Source of the DNA: Larkinella sp. C7
GTDB taxonomy: Bacteria; Bacteroidota; Bacteroidia; Cytophagales; Spirosomataceae
Direction: 5' to 3'
Assembly (NCBI RefSeq): GCF_006149005.1
Contig: NZ_VBSL01000006.1
Span: 124,001-188,000, forward strand
Length of the DNA stretch: 64,000 nt
The notes under the pieces are model-generated. The model was not told where the DNA came from. It worked only from the letters and a program-made list of their open reading frames with translations, and ran no database searches. Below are positions 27,551-35,968 of the stretch, piece after piece; the first letter of the stretch is position 1, and each line of letters begins with the position of its first letter. Made by a program: the position numbers and the translations under genes.

Positions 27551-28288
27551 ATGAGCAAGAATATTATTGAAACCAACGAGATCTCAAAACGGTACGTGAT
27601 GGGCAGTGAAGTCATCGAAGCGTTGAAATCGGTGACCATTACGATCAAAAAAGGCGAATACGTGGCGTTTATGGGGCCGTCGGGTTCGGGCAAATCGACG
27701 CTGATGAACATCGTTGGTTGCCTGGATACGCCCACGTCCGGTACGTACATCCTGAATGGCCTGGACGTCAGCAACATGAGCGAAAACGCGCTGGCCGAAG
27801 TCCGGAACAAGGAAATTGGGTTCGTGTTTCAAACCTTCAACCTGCTGCCCCGCCAAACTTCGCTGGAAAACGTAGCCCTGCCGCTGATTTATGCGGGGTT
27901 TAACAAAGCCGACCGCACGGAAAAAGCCATGCAGGCCCTGAAAAACGTCGGGCTGGAACACCGGGCGGGCCACCGGCCCAACGAGCTTTCCGGTGGTCAG
28001 CGACAACGCGTGGCCGTGGCACGGGCACTGGTGAACGACCCCAGTATTCTGCTGGCGGATGAGCCGACGGGTAACCTCGACAGCAAGACGTCGTACGAAA
28101 TCATGGATCTGTTCGATCAGATTCACAGCAAGGGCAACACGGTTATTATGGTGACGCACGAAGAAGACATTGCCGAATACGCCCACCGGATTGTCCGGCT
28201 CCGGGATGGTCTGATCGAAACTGACCTCATGAACGCCAACATCCGAAAAGCCAGAGCGTTTATTCAAACCGCCGAAGAAGAGCATTGA
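27551..28288 (+). CDS. ABC transporter ATP-binding protein (MacB/LolD-type)
   Basis: A 245-residue ATPase with Walker A ([15 protein letters not shown], near 40), Q-loop ([12 protein letters not shown]), signature [15 protein letters not shown], Walker [12 protein letters not shown] and the H-loop His in [10 protein letters not shown]. The N-terminal stretch and TGNLD motif are those of the MacB/LolD/FtsE branch, which works with FtsX/MacB-like permeases in mechanotransmission or lipoprotein release rather than import. No permease gene is adjacent, so the partner must be elsewhere. The gene lies 49 bp after a small hypothetical gene. Confidence 0.93.
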   Translation: MSKNIIETNEISKRYVMGSEVIEALKSVTITIKKGEYVAFMGPSGSGKSTLMNIVGCLDTPTSGTYILNGLDVSNMSENALAEVRNKEIGFVFQTFNLLPRQTSLENVALPLIYAGFNKADRTEKAMQALKNVGLEHRAGHRPNELSGGQRQRVAVARALVNDPSILLADEPTGNLDSKTSYEIMDLFDQIHSKGNTVIMVTHEEDIAEYAHRIVRLRDGLIETDLMNANIRKARAFIQTAEEEH

Positions 28289-28407
28289 CCGGTGCATTGG
28301 GCTCTGACTCGGCGTCTCGTGGAACCCTAAAAAATGTTAAAATCCACGCGGCTTATCCTAAAAACGGTTAGTTTGCGTTCGGATGATAGCACAGGTTTCC
28401 ACAGGGT

Positions 28408-29172
28408 ATGAAAAACGCACTACTTTTCTTTCTGTTTTCGGTACTAACGGCAGCGGTCGGCAGCGCTCAGGACATCCGAAGCGGTTCGGTAGTCGATCAG
28501 AACAGCCAGAAACCAATCGTGTCGGCAACGGTACAAAACACCTCCCTCCGCCGGGCCACCCTCAGCAACGAAGCCGGTCATTTTCGGATCACGGCTTTTC
28601 CCAACGACACCCTGCTGATTTCCTGCATCGGCTATAAAGCCGTTCAACTCGCCGTGCCACCCACAGAGCAGGAATTGGTGATTGAAATGGTTCAGGATGT
28701 GAAAATGCTGAACGAAGTCGTCATCAAAGGCTGGACCGAAAGCCGCTTCAAGCAGGAATTCATGAAGCTGAATATTGCTGAAAAACCGCTCATCGAAATC
28801 AAGACACCCCCGGAACTCGTCGGCATTTCCATGGGAAATATCGGTCGAATGGGCTACGACTACGCGACTTTGGCCCCCAAAATGACGCTGAAAGGACCGG
28901 TTTCTGCGCTATACGGCAAGTTTAGCAAAGAAGCCAAAAACGAGCGGAAATTACAGCAGTTTACACAGGCCGAGCAAAACAGGAAACGCTACCAGTCGCG
29001 GCTGGACCCCATCTGGATTTCGCGCATTACGGAGCTAAAAGAGGAGCGGCTGACGGCCTTTATGCAATTCTGCAAACTTCCTGAAAAATTCGTTTTGGAA
29101 TCGACCGAATATGATCTGATCGTTGCGATTCGCGGCTGCCTGAAGGATTTTCTGGTGCAGGAAAAAGGATAG
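28408..29172 (+). CDS. Exported carboxypeptidase-regulatory-like domain protein
   Basis: A 254-residue protein with a signal peptide (MKNALLFFLFSVLTAAVGSAQ) and a CarboxypepD_reg-like beta-sandwich at residues 22-100 (VVDQNSQKPIVSATVQNTSLRRATLSNEAGHFRI). The remainder is helical and charged, without a catalytic motif. These domains usually begin TonB-dependent receptors, but here the receptor part is missing; small free-standing versions with a helical tail are common in Bacteroidota. It is probably periplasmic; role unknown. Confidence 0.78.
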   Translation: MKNALLFFLFSVLTAAVGSAQDIRSGSVVDQNSQKPIVSATVQNTSLRRATLSNEAGHFRITAFPNDTLLISCIGYKAVQLAVPPTEQELVIEMVQDVKMLNEVVIKGWTESRFKQEFMKLNIAEKPLIEIKTPPELVGISMGNIGRMGYDYATLAPKMTLKGPVSALYGKFSKEAKNERKLQQFTQAEQNRKRYQSRLDPIWISRITELKEERLTAFMQFCKLPEKFVLESTEYDLIVAIRGCLKDFLVQEKG

Positions 29173-29269
29173 GCGTCTCTATTACCGACCGACTACGGGT
29201 ACTTCCTGTCAACAAATTGCTTTTTTACGGGTTGTTCCTTTTTTTACCTGTGAATCAAATAGCAAGACG

Positions 29270-29743
29270 ATGAAAGCCCGGCTGGTTATTGAGGTAAACC
29301 GAAAACCGCATACGGTGGAGGTCGATCCGAATACGCCCCTGTTGTACGTATTGCGGAATAACCTCGAACTGAACGGCCCCAAATACGGCTGCGGTCTGGA
29401 GCAATGTGGTGCCTGTATGGTGCTACTCGACGGCAAAGCGACACCCAGTTGCCTGTTACCGGTCGGAACAATTAAGAAACAATCCATCGTCACTTTAGAA
29501 GGACTTACCCAACCGAACGGATCCTTAAGTCCGGTACAACGGGCATTTGTGGAACAGCAAGCCGCCCAGTGTGGCTATTGCCTCAATGGCATGGTGATCT
29601 CGGCCACGGCGTTGCTGGCTGAAAATAAACAGCCCGATGATACCGCCATTCGCCAGGGCATGGAGCGGGTTTTGTGCCGGTGTGGAACGCAGTCGCGCAT
29701 CATCCGGGCCATTCGGCAAGCGGCCAAAGAAGCCAATCCGTAA
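29270..29743 (+). CDS. (2Fe-2S)-binding subunit of a molybdenum hydroxylase (IorA/CoxS type)
   Basis: A 157-residue electron-transfer subunit. It binds two [2Fe-2S] clusters: an N-terminal plant-ferredoxin-like one (YGCGLEQCGACMVLLDG ... SCLLPVG) and a C-terminal four-helix one (CGYCLNGMV ... LCRCGTQSRI). It passes electrons from the molybdopterin subunit encoded 18 bp downstream. A signal peptide is absent, as usual: it travels folded with its Tat-signal-bearing partner. No FAD-binding subunit follows, so the enzyme is of the two-subunit isoquinoline 1-oxidoreductase-like type, with electrons going to the respiratory chain rather than to NAD. Confidence 0.93.
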   Translation: MKARLVIEVNRKPHTVEVDPNTPLLYVLRNNLELNGPKYGCGLEQCGACMVLLDGKATPSCLLPVGTIKKQSIVTLEGLTQPNGSLSPVQRAFVEQQAAQCGYCLNGMVISATALLAENKQPDDTAIRQGMERVLCRCGTQSRIIRAIRQAAKEANP

Positions 29744-29761
29744 CGTCTAAATCCTCCCGGA

Positions 29762-31966
29762 ATGAAAGAAACTGCGGACTCACTCACCCAATCACGACGG
29801 AATTTCCTGAAAACCGCCGGTTGTCTGACCATTGGGTTTTCCTTTTCCTGTCAGCCGTTGTCGGCTTCCGAAAAACCGCCATTGCAGGATTCGCTGCCGG
29901 GGAGCCTGCGACAACAGCCCCAGATCAACGCCTGGCTGGAGGTGCTGGACGACGGCCGGATTCGGGTTTTTACCGGCAAACTGGAACTGGGGCAGGGCAT
30001 TCGCACCGCCATTGCGCAGGTGGCCGCCGAGGAACTGGACATGGATTTGAACAAGGTCGAGGTTCACCTGGCCGAAACCGGTCGCACGCCCCACGAAGGC
30101 TACACCGCCGGGAGTGGTTCGATTGAAAATAGCGCGATGGCCGTGCGGTACGCAGCCGCAGCCGCCCGGCAGAAACTGCTGGAACTGGCCGCCAAACGGT
30201 GGAATAAACCGGGCAATCAGCTCCGCATCACCAACGGGAAGGTGGAGCTGAAAACCGGCACGGAGCAACTTACGTTTGCCCAATTGCTGAACGGAAAGCA
30301 ACTGGAAGATACCGTTCAATTGCCGGTTGCGCTCAAATCCAAATCCGACTACCGTTGGGTGGGCAAACCCATTCTCCGAACCGATATTGAGCGAATGACG
30401 CGTGGGGAGCCGGTTTACGTCCAGGATCTGCGGTTTCCGGGCATGGTACACGCGCGAATCGTACGACCACTGGCGCACGGTGCCAAACTTCGCTTCTTTG
30501 ATGTTGCGGCTTTGAAGAAAACCATACCGGGTGTCCTGAAAACCGTTATCAACGGCAACTTTGTGGGCATTCTGGCAACCGAAGAATACGAAGCGGTTCA
30601 GGCCCAGTGGTTTGCCCGCGAACAGGCCCGCTGGGAAACCGCCAAACCGTTGCCGGATGAAAAGAGGCTGGCGGAATACATTAAAAAACTCCCGGCTAAA
30701 ACCCGAACCGTCAAAGAATCCGGTGATCTGAAAGCACCGGAGCAGACGGAAGGTATTTTGTTGCAAGCCCGTTATTTCAAGCCGTATCACATGCACGGGT
30801 CGATTGGCCCGTCCTGCGCGGTGGCGCTTTATCAGGAAAACAAGCTGCACATCTGGACGCACAGCCAGGGTGTTTATCCGCTTCGGGAAGCACTGAAAAA
30901 GATGCTGGGGCTGGAAACGGATGCGATTCATGTCGTGGGCGTTCCCGGTTCGGGCTGCTACGGTCACAACGGCGCGGACGATGTAGCGGCTGATGCGGCT
31001 TTGCTGGCGATGGCCTATCCGGGCAAACACGTTCGGCTGCAATGGTCGCGCGACGATGAACACGGCTGGGAACCCTACGGCAGCGCCATGCAGATGGAAG
31101 CCGAAGCCCGGCTGGATCGTTCCGGAAAAATAACCCACTGGCGGTATGATCTCTGGACCGACTCCCACAGCACCCGGCCGGGCGGAGAGCCGGGCAATTT
31201 GCTGGCGGCCCGGTCGATTGATAAACCGTTTTCCGCGCCAACGGGCGGGTATAGCGGGGGCGGGTATCGCAACTCGGAGCCGTATTACACCATTCCGAAC
31301 CTGAAAGTCGATGCTCATTTTTTTGAAGGACCGCTGCGGGTTTCGGCTTTGCGGAGTCTGGGGGCCTACGCCAACGTGTTTGCGATTGAGTCGTTTATGG
31401 ACGAGCTGGCCGAAAAAGCCGGGCAAGATCCGCTGGAATTCCGCCTGGCGCATCTGGACGACGAACGGGCAGTAGCCGTAATCAAAAAACTTCAGGAATT
31501 GACACGTTCCGAAAAAGTGGCTGCCAATGAGGGAATCGGTTTTGCGTTTTCCCGTTATAAAAATGTAGCGACCTACTGTGCCGTTGCCGCCCGGGTTTTC
31601 GTTGACATCAAAACCGGTACCGTTCAGGTTCGGAAAATGTGGTCGGTGATTGACGCCGGTGAAGTGATCAACCCCGACGGCCTGAAAAACCAGACCGAAG
31701 GCGGCATGATTCAGTCGGCCAGTTGGACGCTGAAAGAACAGGTTACCTTTGGTCGTGAGCACGTTAGCAGCCGCGACTGGCGTTCGTACCCGATCTTTCG
31801 GTTTAGTGACATCCCGGAAGTGGAAGTCGTGGTGATCGCCCGGCCGACCGAAAAACCGCTGGGTGCGGGCGAAGCCGCCCAGGGTCCAACGGCGGCCGCC
31901 CTGACCAACGCCATTTACCGGGCCTGCGGCAAGCGGATTCGGGATTTGCCGGTGCGTATTTTATAG
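29762..31966 (+). CDS. Tat-exported molybdopterin-binding subunit, xanthine dehydrogenase family (IorB-like)
   Basis: A 734-residue catalytic subunit. A twin-arginine signal is at the start (SRRNFLKTAGCLTIGFSFSC), so the folded holoenzyme should be exported to the periplasm. The aldehyde oxidase/xanthine dehydrogenase large-subunit repeats follow (LGQGIRTAIAQVAAEELD; GYTAGSGSIENS; VPGSGCYGHNGADDVAADAALLA; LRSLGAYANVFAIESFMDELA), ending with the catalytic Glu region PLGAGEAAQGPTAAALTNAI. Substrate (aldehyde or N-heterocycle) is not readable from the sequence. Genes at 32082 and 32435 follow in the same direction and look like partners. Confidence 0.92.
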   Translation: MKETADSLTQSRRNFLKTAGCLTIGFSFSCQPLSASEKPPLQDSLPGSLRQQPQINAWLEVLDDGRIRVFTGKLELGQGIRTAIAQVAAEELDMDLNKVEVHLAETGRTPHEGYTAGSGSIENSAMAVRYAAAAARQKLLELAAKRWNKPGNQLRITNGKVELKTGTEQLTFAQLLNGKQLEDTVQLPVALKSKSDYRWVGKPILRTDIERMTRGEPVYVQDLRFPGMVHARIVRPLAHGAKLRFFDVAALKKTIPGVLKTVINGNFVGILATEEYEAVQAQWFAREQARWETAKPLPDEKRLAEYIKKLPAKTRTVKESGDLKAPEQTEGILLQARYFKPYHMHGSIGPSCAVALYQENKLHIWTHSQGVYPLREALKKMLGLETDAIHVVGVPGSGCYGHNGADDVAADAALLAMAYPGKHVRLQWSRDDEHGWEPYGSAMQMEAEARLDRSGKITHWRYDLWTDSHSTRPGGEPGNLLAARSIDKPFSAPTGGYSGGGYRNSEPYYTIPNLKVDAHFFEGPLRVSALRSLGAYANVFAIESFMDELAEKAGQDPLEFRLAHLDDERAVAVIKKLQELTRSEKVAANEGIGFAFSRYKNVATYCAVAARVFVDIKTGTVQVRKMWSVIDAGEVINPDGLKNQTEGGMIQSASWTLKEQVTFGREHVSSRDWRSYPIFRFSDIPEVEVVVIARPTEKPLGAGEAAQGPTAAALTNAIYRACGKRIRDLPVRIL

Positions 31967-31970
31967 AAAT

Positions 31971-32055
31971 GAGAAGATAGACAAGAGAATAAAGACTTGA
32001 TCACGGTTTCTTTGTACTCTCCTGTCTTTACTCTCTTGTCTTTACTCTTTCATCT
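31971..32055. repeat. Inverted repeat in the molybdenum hydroxylase operon
   Basis: The left arm 31971-31995 and right arm 32024-32055 are imperfect inverted copies of GACAAGAGAATAAAGAC-type words. It separates the catalytic subunit gene from the DUF6152 gene and may act as a weak internal terminator or mRNA stabiliser. Confidence 0.6.
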
Positions 32056-32081
32056 ATATTCCAACATAACTCCAAACTCCC

Positions 32082-32438
32082 ATGACCTTACTGAAAAACT
32101 GCTCGTTTGCGTTGCTCCTGTTTCTGGGAACCGCCTTTGCACCCCTCCACCACGGTTGGGGTGATTACGACCAGACCAAAGTGCTGGATTATACCGGCAC
32201 CATCGAGGAATCGAAGTACGAAAATCCGCATGCCACGGCCAAAGTGAAAGACAAGGACAAAACCTGGCTGGTCTATCTGGCCCCCACGAGCCGGATGAAC
32301 GAGCGGGGCGTAAGTGCGGCCATGCTGAAAAAAGGCGGTTCGTTGCGGGTGGTCGGTTATCCACACAAAACCGTCAAAAACGAAATGCGGGCGGAGCGCA
32401 TCTTCATCGACGGGAAGAAATACGAATTGCGTAAATGA
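32082..32438 (+). CDS. DUF6152 family exported protein
   Basis: A 118-residue protein with a signal peptide (MTLLKNCSFALLLFLGTAFAPLHHGWGDYD) and a single beta-barrel-like domain (TKVLDYTGTIEESKYENPHATAKVK ... KTWLVYLAPTSRMNERG ... VGYPHKTVKNEMRAERIFIDGKKYELR). The HGWGDYD start, E-N-P-H-A and C-terminal RAERI fit DUF6152 proteins, which are regularly linked to molybdenum hydroxylase genes. Its role is unknown, perhaps in cofactor handling or substrate binding in the periplasm. The stop overlaps the next start by 4 bp (ATGA). Confidence 0.75.
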   Translation: MTLLKNCSFALLLFLGTAFAPLHHGWGDYDQTKVLDYTGTIEESKYENPHATAKVKDKDKTWLVYLAPTSRMNERGVSAAMLKKGGSLRVVGYPHKTVKNEMRAERIFIDGKKYELRK

Positions 32439-32923
32439 GGCTGGGCATTCCCGTCGAGTGGCTGCAAGGCATTGAAAACAGTGCGCTGGCTGTGAGTATC
32501 CGTCAGTCGCTGTGGTTATATCCGGCGTTGGAAATTGTACACATCGTCGGGATCGTTCTGGTGGTCGGCGGAGCCTTTCTGTTTGATTTCCGGCTGCTGG
32601 GCTTTTCGAAAAAAATACCGGTTGCCGATCTGGCCATGCATGTTCTGCCCTGGTCGCGGAGGGGGCTGATTCTGGTGATTCCGTCCGGTTTACTGCTGTT
32701 CAGCACCAATGCCGAAGCGCTGGGAAAAGACCCGATCTTCTGGCTAAAAATGGGACTGTTGGCCGTTGCGGGCATCAACGTGGCGGTTTTTCACCGGATT
32801 ACCTTTCGCTCGACGACTGCCTGGAAAACCGGTCAAATTCCGGTTGGCGCAAAAGCTGCGGCCGTTGGTTCCATTCTGCTTTGGCTGGGTACCATTGCCT
32901 GTGGCCGTTTGCTGGCCTATTGA
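32435..32923 (+). CDS. DUF6644 family integral membrane protein
   Basis: A 162-residue protein with four hydrophobic helices (LEIVHIVGIVLVVGGAFLFDFRLLGF, a second near 60-85, LKMGLLAVAGINVAVFHRI and AAVGSILLWLGTIACGRLLAY). His residues in helices 1 and 3 (VHIVG, FHRIT) could ligate haem, which would make it a candidate membrane electron acceptor for the periplasmic molybdenum enzyme; this is inference. It overlaps the DUF6152 gene by 4 bp, so they are translationally coupled. Confidence 0.75.
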   Translation: MRLGIPVEWLQGIENSALAVSIRQSLWLYPALEIVHIVGIVLVVGGAFLFDFRLLGFSKKIPVADLAMHVLPWSRRGLILVIPSGLLLFSTNAEALGKDPIFWLKMGLLAVAGINVAVFHRITFRSTTAWKTGQIPVGAKAAAVGSILLWLGTIACGRLLAY

Positions 32924-32949
32924 ACGAAAAATGGAATGCTAAAAATGCG

Positions 32950-32985
32950 AATAGCCAACGATCAGAGTCGTTGGCTATTCATTTG
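32950..32985 (+). terminator. Terminator of the molybdenum hydroxylase operon
   Basis: A 12-bp perfect stem pairs 32950-32961 with 32968-32979, 26 nt after the last stop codon, then a short T-rich tail. Confidence 0.8.
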
Positions 32986-33532
32986 TGTGGTGTGTGACTT
33001 ATCGGATTGGACACAGGTGCCAGTCCTGATCGGGGTCACAACGATGCTTCGTTGGTTGATTTTTCATGATGGTTGTTAATTTATAGTTCCTAATTTTTTT
33101 AGGCAGGTTAGCACTGATTCCTCAGATCGTTTGGAAAGTTGCTAAGGGTTCATCGAGCCTGTCTCTCCCCCTTTCTGTATAAATCTCGAACCGGCGCACC
33201 GGCAACTACTGGTTACCAGAAGTAGTAATTGAGATAACGATACAAAAGTAAAACACGCTCTTCTGTATTCCAAACTAAATCTATATTTTTTGTAGGGTAG
33301 TGATGGATGTATTTTTATTGTTCTGATTTTTAAGAGCTTGTGTCTAATAATTTTGTATATATTTTTGCTTTTTGCCCCGTTTCTCTGATCGGTATAAACA
33401 ACATAACCGCCAACTATGAGATGATGCCATGCCTAACTGTTGTTTAAGTAACTTTGGACCCCTCCGGGGTCAATAATCCCACAGTTTGCGTTTATTTAAA
33501 TAAATGAAGGAAACGGGGCAGAAACAAAAGTC
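32986..33532. other. AT-rich gene-free region
   Basis: No open frame longer than a few codons with coding character was found on either strand in 547 bp. Contents seen: a small hairpin with T run at about 33038-33063, a hairpin near 33210-33232, an apparent orphan plus-strand promoter (33338-33367), two further TAnnTTTG boxes (33348-33355, 33449-33456) and a GGACCCCTCCGGGGTC palindrome (33456-33471). The base composition is well below the flanking genes in GC. Confidence 0.6.
33338..33367 (+). promoter_or_regulatory. Orphan plus-strand promoter-like sequence
   Basis: TTG (33338-33340), exactly 19 nt, then TATTTTTG (33360-33367), a perfect -7 box. There is no plus-strand gene downstream: the next gene converges on it. 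The transcript would run from about 33374 toward a CCGGGG palindrome at 33456-33471. Confidence 0.45.
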
Positions 33533-34651
33533 CTATTTTAATTGGGGTATGAAAAGGTTTTTTGAAACCGGATTTTTTGAAACCCCCTGATCAACCCGGA
33601 TGATGTATGCCTTACCGCCTGCCCGCTCGATGGCTTCGGCCACGGATTCCGGTTTTTCGGGCGCGTAGGCAAACATGCAGCCCCCGCCCCCGGAACCGTT
33701 GATTTTTCCGCCGTAGGCACCGGCTTTGAGTGCTTCGTCGATCATGTGGTCGATTTTAGGCGTCGAAACGCGCTTGGCATCCCGCAGACTGGTCTGGTGA
33801 ATGGTGAGCAATGCCCCCAGCCGCTGGTGATCGACGGTTCCGCTTTTGAACATCGCCAGAGCCTCCCGCAGGACATCGCGGTCGGAGAGATTACCCTTCA
33901 GCAACGCCATTTCATCGGGCGTCAGGATCGATCGGTATGCGTCGGCGGCTTCCAGCGGGTAGGTGGTGAGCAAAAAGGCCGGGTCGTACTGTTTTATTTT
34001 TTCCATTGCGCGAAGCATCCCGAATTTGACGTGTTTCAGAACGCCGATGGTGTCTTTCGGCTGGCGCGAATCGCCCAGCACCAACGCGCCAAGTTTCGGC
34101 TGAAAGGATTCGAGGTGAATTTTCGGAACGGATTCCAGGTAAATTACGCCCCCAACCGCCGTGGCGTAGTGGTCCATCATGCCGCCGGGTTCGCCAAATT
34201 CCAGCACTTCGGCGGCATAGGCGAGTTCCGCCAGCTTTTCGGGGGCCAGCGTTTGCGGGTTGTCGGCAAATTGAGTGAGAATGGCCAACCAGGTGACCAA
34301 CAGGGCTGAAGAACTGGACGTACCCGCATTGATGGGAATCTCGCCCCGGATTTCGCCCTGAATCCCCGTCGAAAACCGGAAACCTTCCCGCAACAGAATG
34401 TTGACCGCGCTGCGGAAGTAATCCCGGTCTTGCCGGTACGTCAGCGGAAGGGTTGCCAACGAAAACCGTTCTTCGGCGTCGATGTCGGGCAAAAACAGCC
34501 GAACCTCCGGCTTCGTGGTGGATTCGGCGTTAATCCGGATGCGTTGGGAAATGGCCGCGGCAATAACGGGCAAGCCCAGATAATCCTGGTGTTCTCCGAA
34601 TAGACAGATGCGACCCGGCGTGGATATAGACAGCGGAAAGGACATAATCAA
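33533..34651 (-). CDS. GHMP-family kinase, galactokinase-like
   Basis: A 372-residue sugar kinase with the three GHMP motifs: STPGRICLFGEHQDYLG (galactokinase signature form, GEHxDY), GEIPINAGTSSSSALLVTW (ATP loop) and GGKINGSGGGGCMFAY. The signature is close to galactokinase, but the overall sequence differs from the second, classical galactokinase at 54579-55763. As the last gene of a carbohydrate operon, it probably phosphorylates the sugar released there at C1, possibly galactose or N-acetylgalactosamine (inference from the GH109-type protein). The C-terminus contains a short tandem repeat (SKNPVSKN) from a 13-bp duplication. Confidence 0.85.
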   Translation of the reverse strand: MIMSFPLSISTPGRICLFGEHQDYLGLPVIAAAISQRIRINAESTTKPEVRLFLPDIDAEERFSLATLPLTYRQDRDYFRSAVNILLREGFRFSTGIQGEIRGEIPINAGTSSSSALLVTWLAILTQFADNPQTLAPEKLAELAYAAEVLEFGEPGGMMDHYATAVGGVIYLESVPKIHLESFQPKLGALVLGDSRQPKDTIGVLKHVKFGMLRAMEKIKQYDPAFLLTTYPLEAADAYRSILTPDEMALLKGNLSDRDVLREALAMFKSGTVDHQRLGALLTIHQTSLRDAKRVSTPKIDHMIDEALKAGAYGGKINGSGGGGCMFAYAPEKPESVAEAIERAGGKAYIIRVDQGVSKNPVSKNLFIPQLK

Positions 34652-34662
34652 ACAATCACAAA

Positions 34663-35958
34663 TTAGGGTAATCGGGAAAAATCAATCAATGGGGCTTTTT
34701 TTAGCGGTTTTCGCGTAAAATCGGTGTTGAGCGGAACATGGTCGTCAAAAAAACCGCAATTCTTAAGGAAGAATTGACGGGTTGGCAATAATCCGCCTGC
34801 GTAATCCTGCCGGAAACCGGCCCGGGCGGTGGCGTCGCCGGTAAATTTGGCGCTTACCAATTCCTGCCAGAAGCCTTCTTTGCTCCGAACCCACTGGTTT
34901 CCAAAAGCCACCTGCCGCGACGTATTACCCGTATTCGGCATAAAATTCTCCAGAAAAGAATGGGGCGATTTGAGGTACGTCGTCGTCTTCGGGCGTTTGA
35001 AACTGGCGATCAACTGCCAGTCTTTGTCCTCAGCATCGGAGAAATAGGCCGTGTAGGTGGTGTACCCGTTTTCCGTTGGTCGGCCCCGGAGCAAAAACCG
35101 GTAGGTTCGGCCCGCTTTCCAGTTGTAGCGCAGGTAACTCTGTCCGCCGGACCCTTCGTTGCCGAAATCGTTGGTCGTTACGCCCTCTCCTTTTTTCTCC
35201 AGCAGGATTTTCTGATCGTCGGGAATATCTTTCGGATTGTCGGTTTTGAACGGACTCCAGACCGAGAACAAAATCCGCCGTTCGGTCGGCGAATTGATCT
35301 GCATCCCGAAATAGCCCTCCGCAAAACCGTTGGCCATGAAGTAGGAACCCAGCACATCACTGCCTTCAGGAACTGTCATTTCGTTGTAAAACCACTCCGA
35401 ATCGGAATGCTCCGGTGCGGTATATTTCAGGTGGACCGATGGCCCACGTCGGCCCCAATGAAAGTAATTACCCTGGTTATTGCGGACAAAAACCGTCTTG
35501 TCATCGACTAAATCGCCACTGATACCGAGTTCACGAAGCTGCCCGAACGCCGGGCCGGATTTGGTCACTCCCTGTAGGTCAATCTTGACGTAGCCCGGTT
35601 TTGGAACAGCCCATTCGCCCAGATAATACTCCTTGTCCGCATTGCCGCTGGCCGAAAACTCGACGGATTTCCCCAATACACTCACCCGGATCTTGCTTTC
35701 GCCTTCCGAAACGCTCATCGTGGCCGATAGTTTCAGCGTTCCGGCGCGTTCGAACCGGATGTAGGTGGAAACGACACTTTCCGGATGAGTCCAGCCGGTC
35801 AGGCCGTCGTTGGTGATTTTTTCGGGAGAATGAGACGGTTTTGTTACCCAGGCGTTGCCGCCGATGGGAACCGACCGGCGATTCGCATCGTGCGAATCGC
35901 CGGTCAGCGTGAAAAACCAGGCACTAACTAAAAAAAGGATCGGATTTAGGATAGTCAT
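34663..35958 (-). CDS. DUF5077/DUF3472 secreted carbohydrate-binding-like protein
   Basis: A 431-residue exported protein (signal MTILNPILFLVSAWFFTL). Residues 25-150 match the N-terminal DUF5077 sandwich (VSTYIRFERAGTLKLSATMS ... KIRVSVLGKSVEFSASG). Residues 150-400 match DUF3472 (HSDSEWFYNEMTVPEGSDVLGSYFMANGFAEGYFGMQINSPTERRILFSVWSPFKTDNP). The combination is frequent in Bacteroidota polysaccharide loci; it has no demonstrated activity, and binding or hydrolysis of glycans is inferred. The gene is 10 bp from susD and 11 bp from the GHMP kinase, clearly one operon. Confidence 0.82.
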   Translation of the reverse strand: MTILNPILFLVSAWFFTLTGDSHDANRRSVPIGGNAWVTKPSHSPEKITNDGLTGWTHPESVVSTYIRFERAGTLKLSATMSVSEGESKIRVSVLGKSVEFSASGNADKEYYLGEWAVPKPGYVKIDLQGVTKSGPAFGQLRELGISGDLVDDKTVFVRNNQGNYFHWGRRGPSVHLKYTAPEHSDSEWFYNEMTVPEGSDVLGSYFMANGFAEGYFGMQINSPTERRILFSVWSPFKTDNPKDIPDDQKILLEKKGEGVTTNDFGNEGSGGQSYLRYNWKAGRTYRFLLRGRPTENGYTTYTAYFSDAEDKDWQLIASFKRPKTTTYLKSPHSFLENFMPNTGNTSRQVAFGNQWVRSKEGFWQELVSAKFTGDATARAGFRQDYAGGLLPTRQFFLKNCGFFDDHVPLNTDFTRKPLKKAPLIDFSRLP

Positions 35959-35968
35959 TAGACGTTTA

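Noticed and set aside
29792-31762. A 656-codon open frame antisense to the molybdopterin subunit gene
   Set aside because: Its translation has no recognisable domain and mirrors the GC-rich third positions of the true gene.
33020-33070. A known small RNA such as 6S or SRP RNA in the AT-rich gap
   Set aside because: Only a short hairpin with T run is visible; none of the conserved loops of these RNAs could be found.
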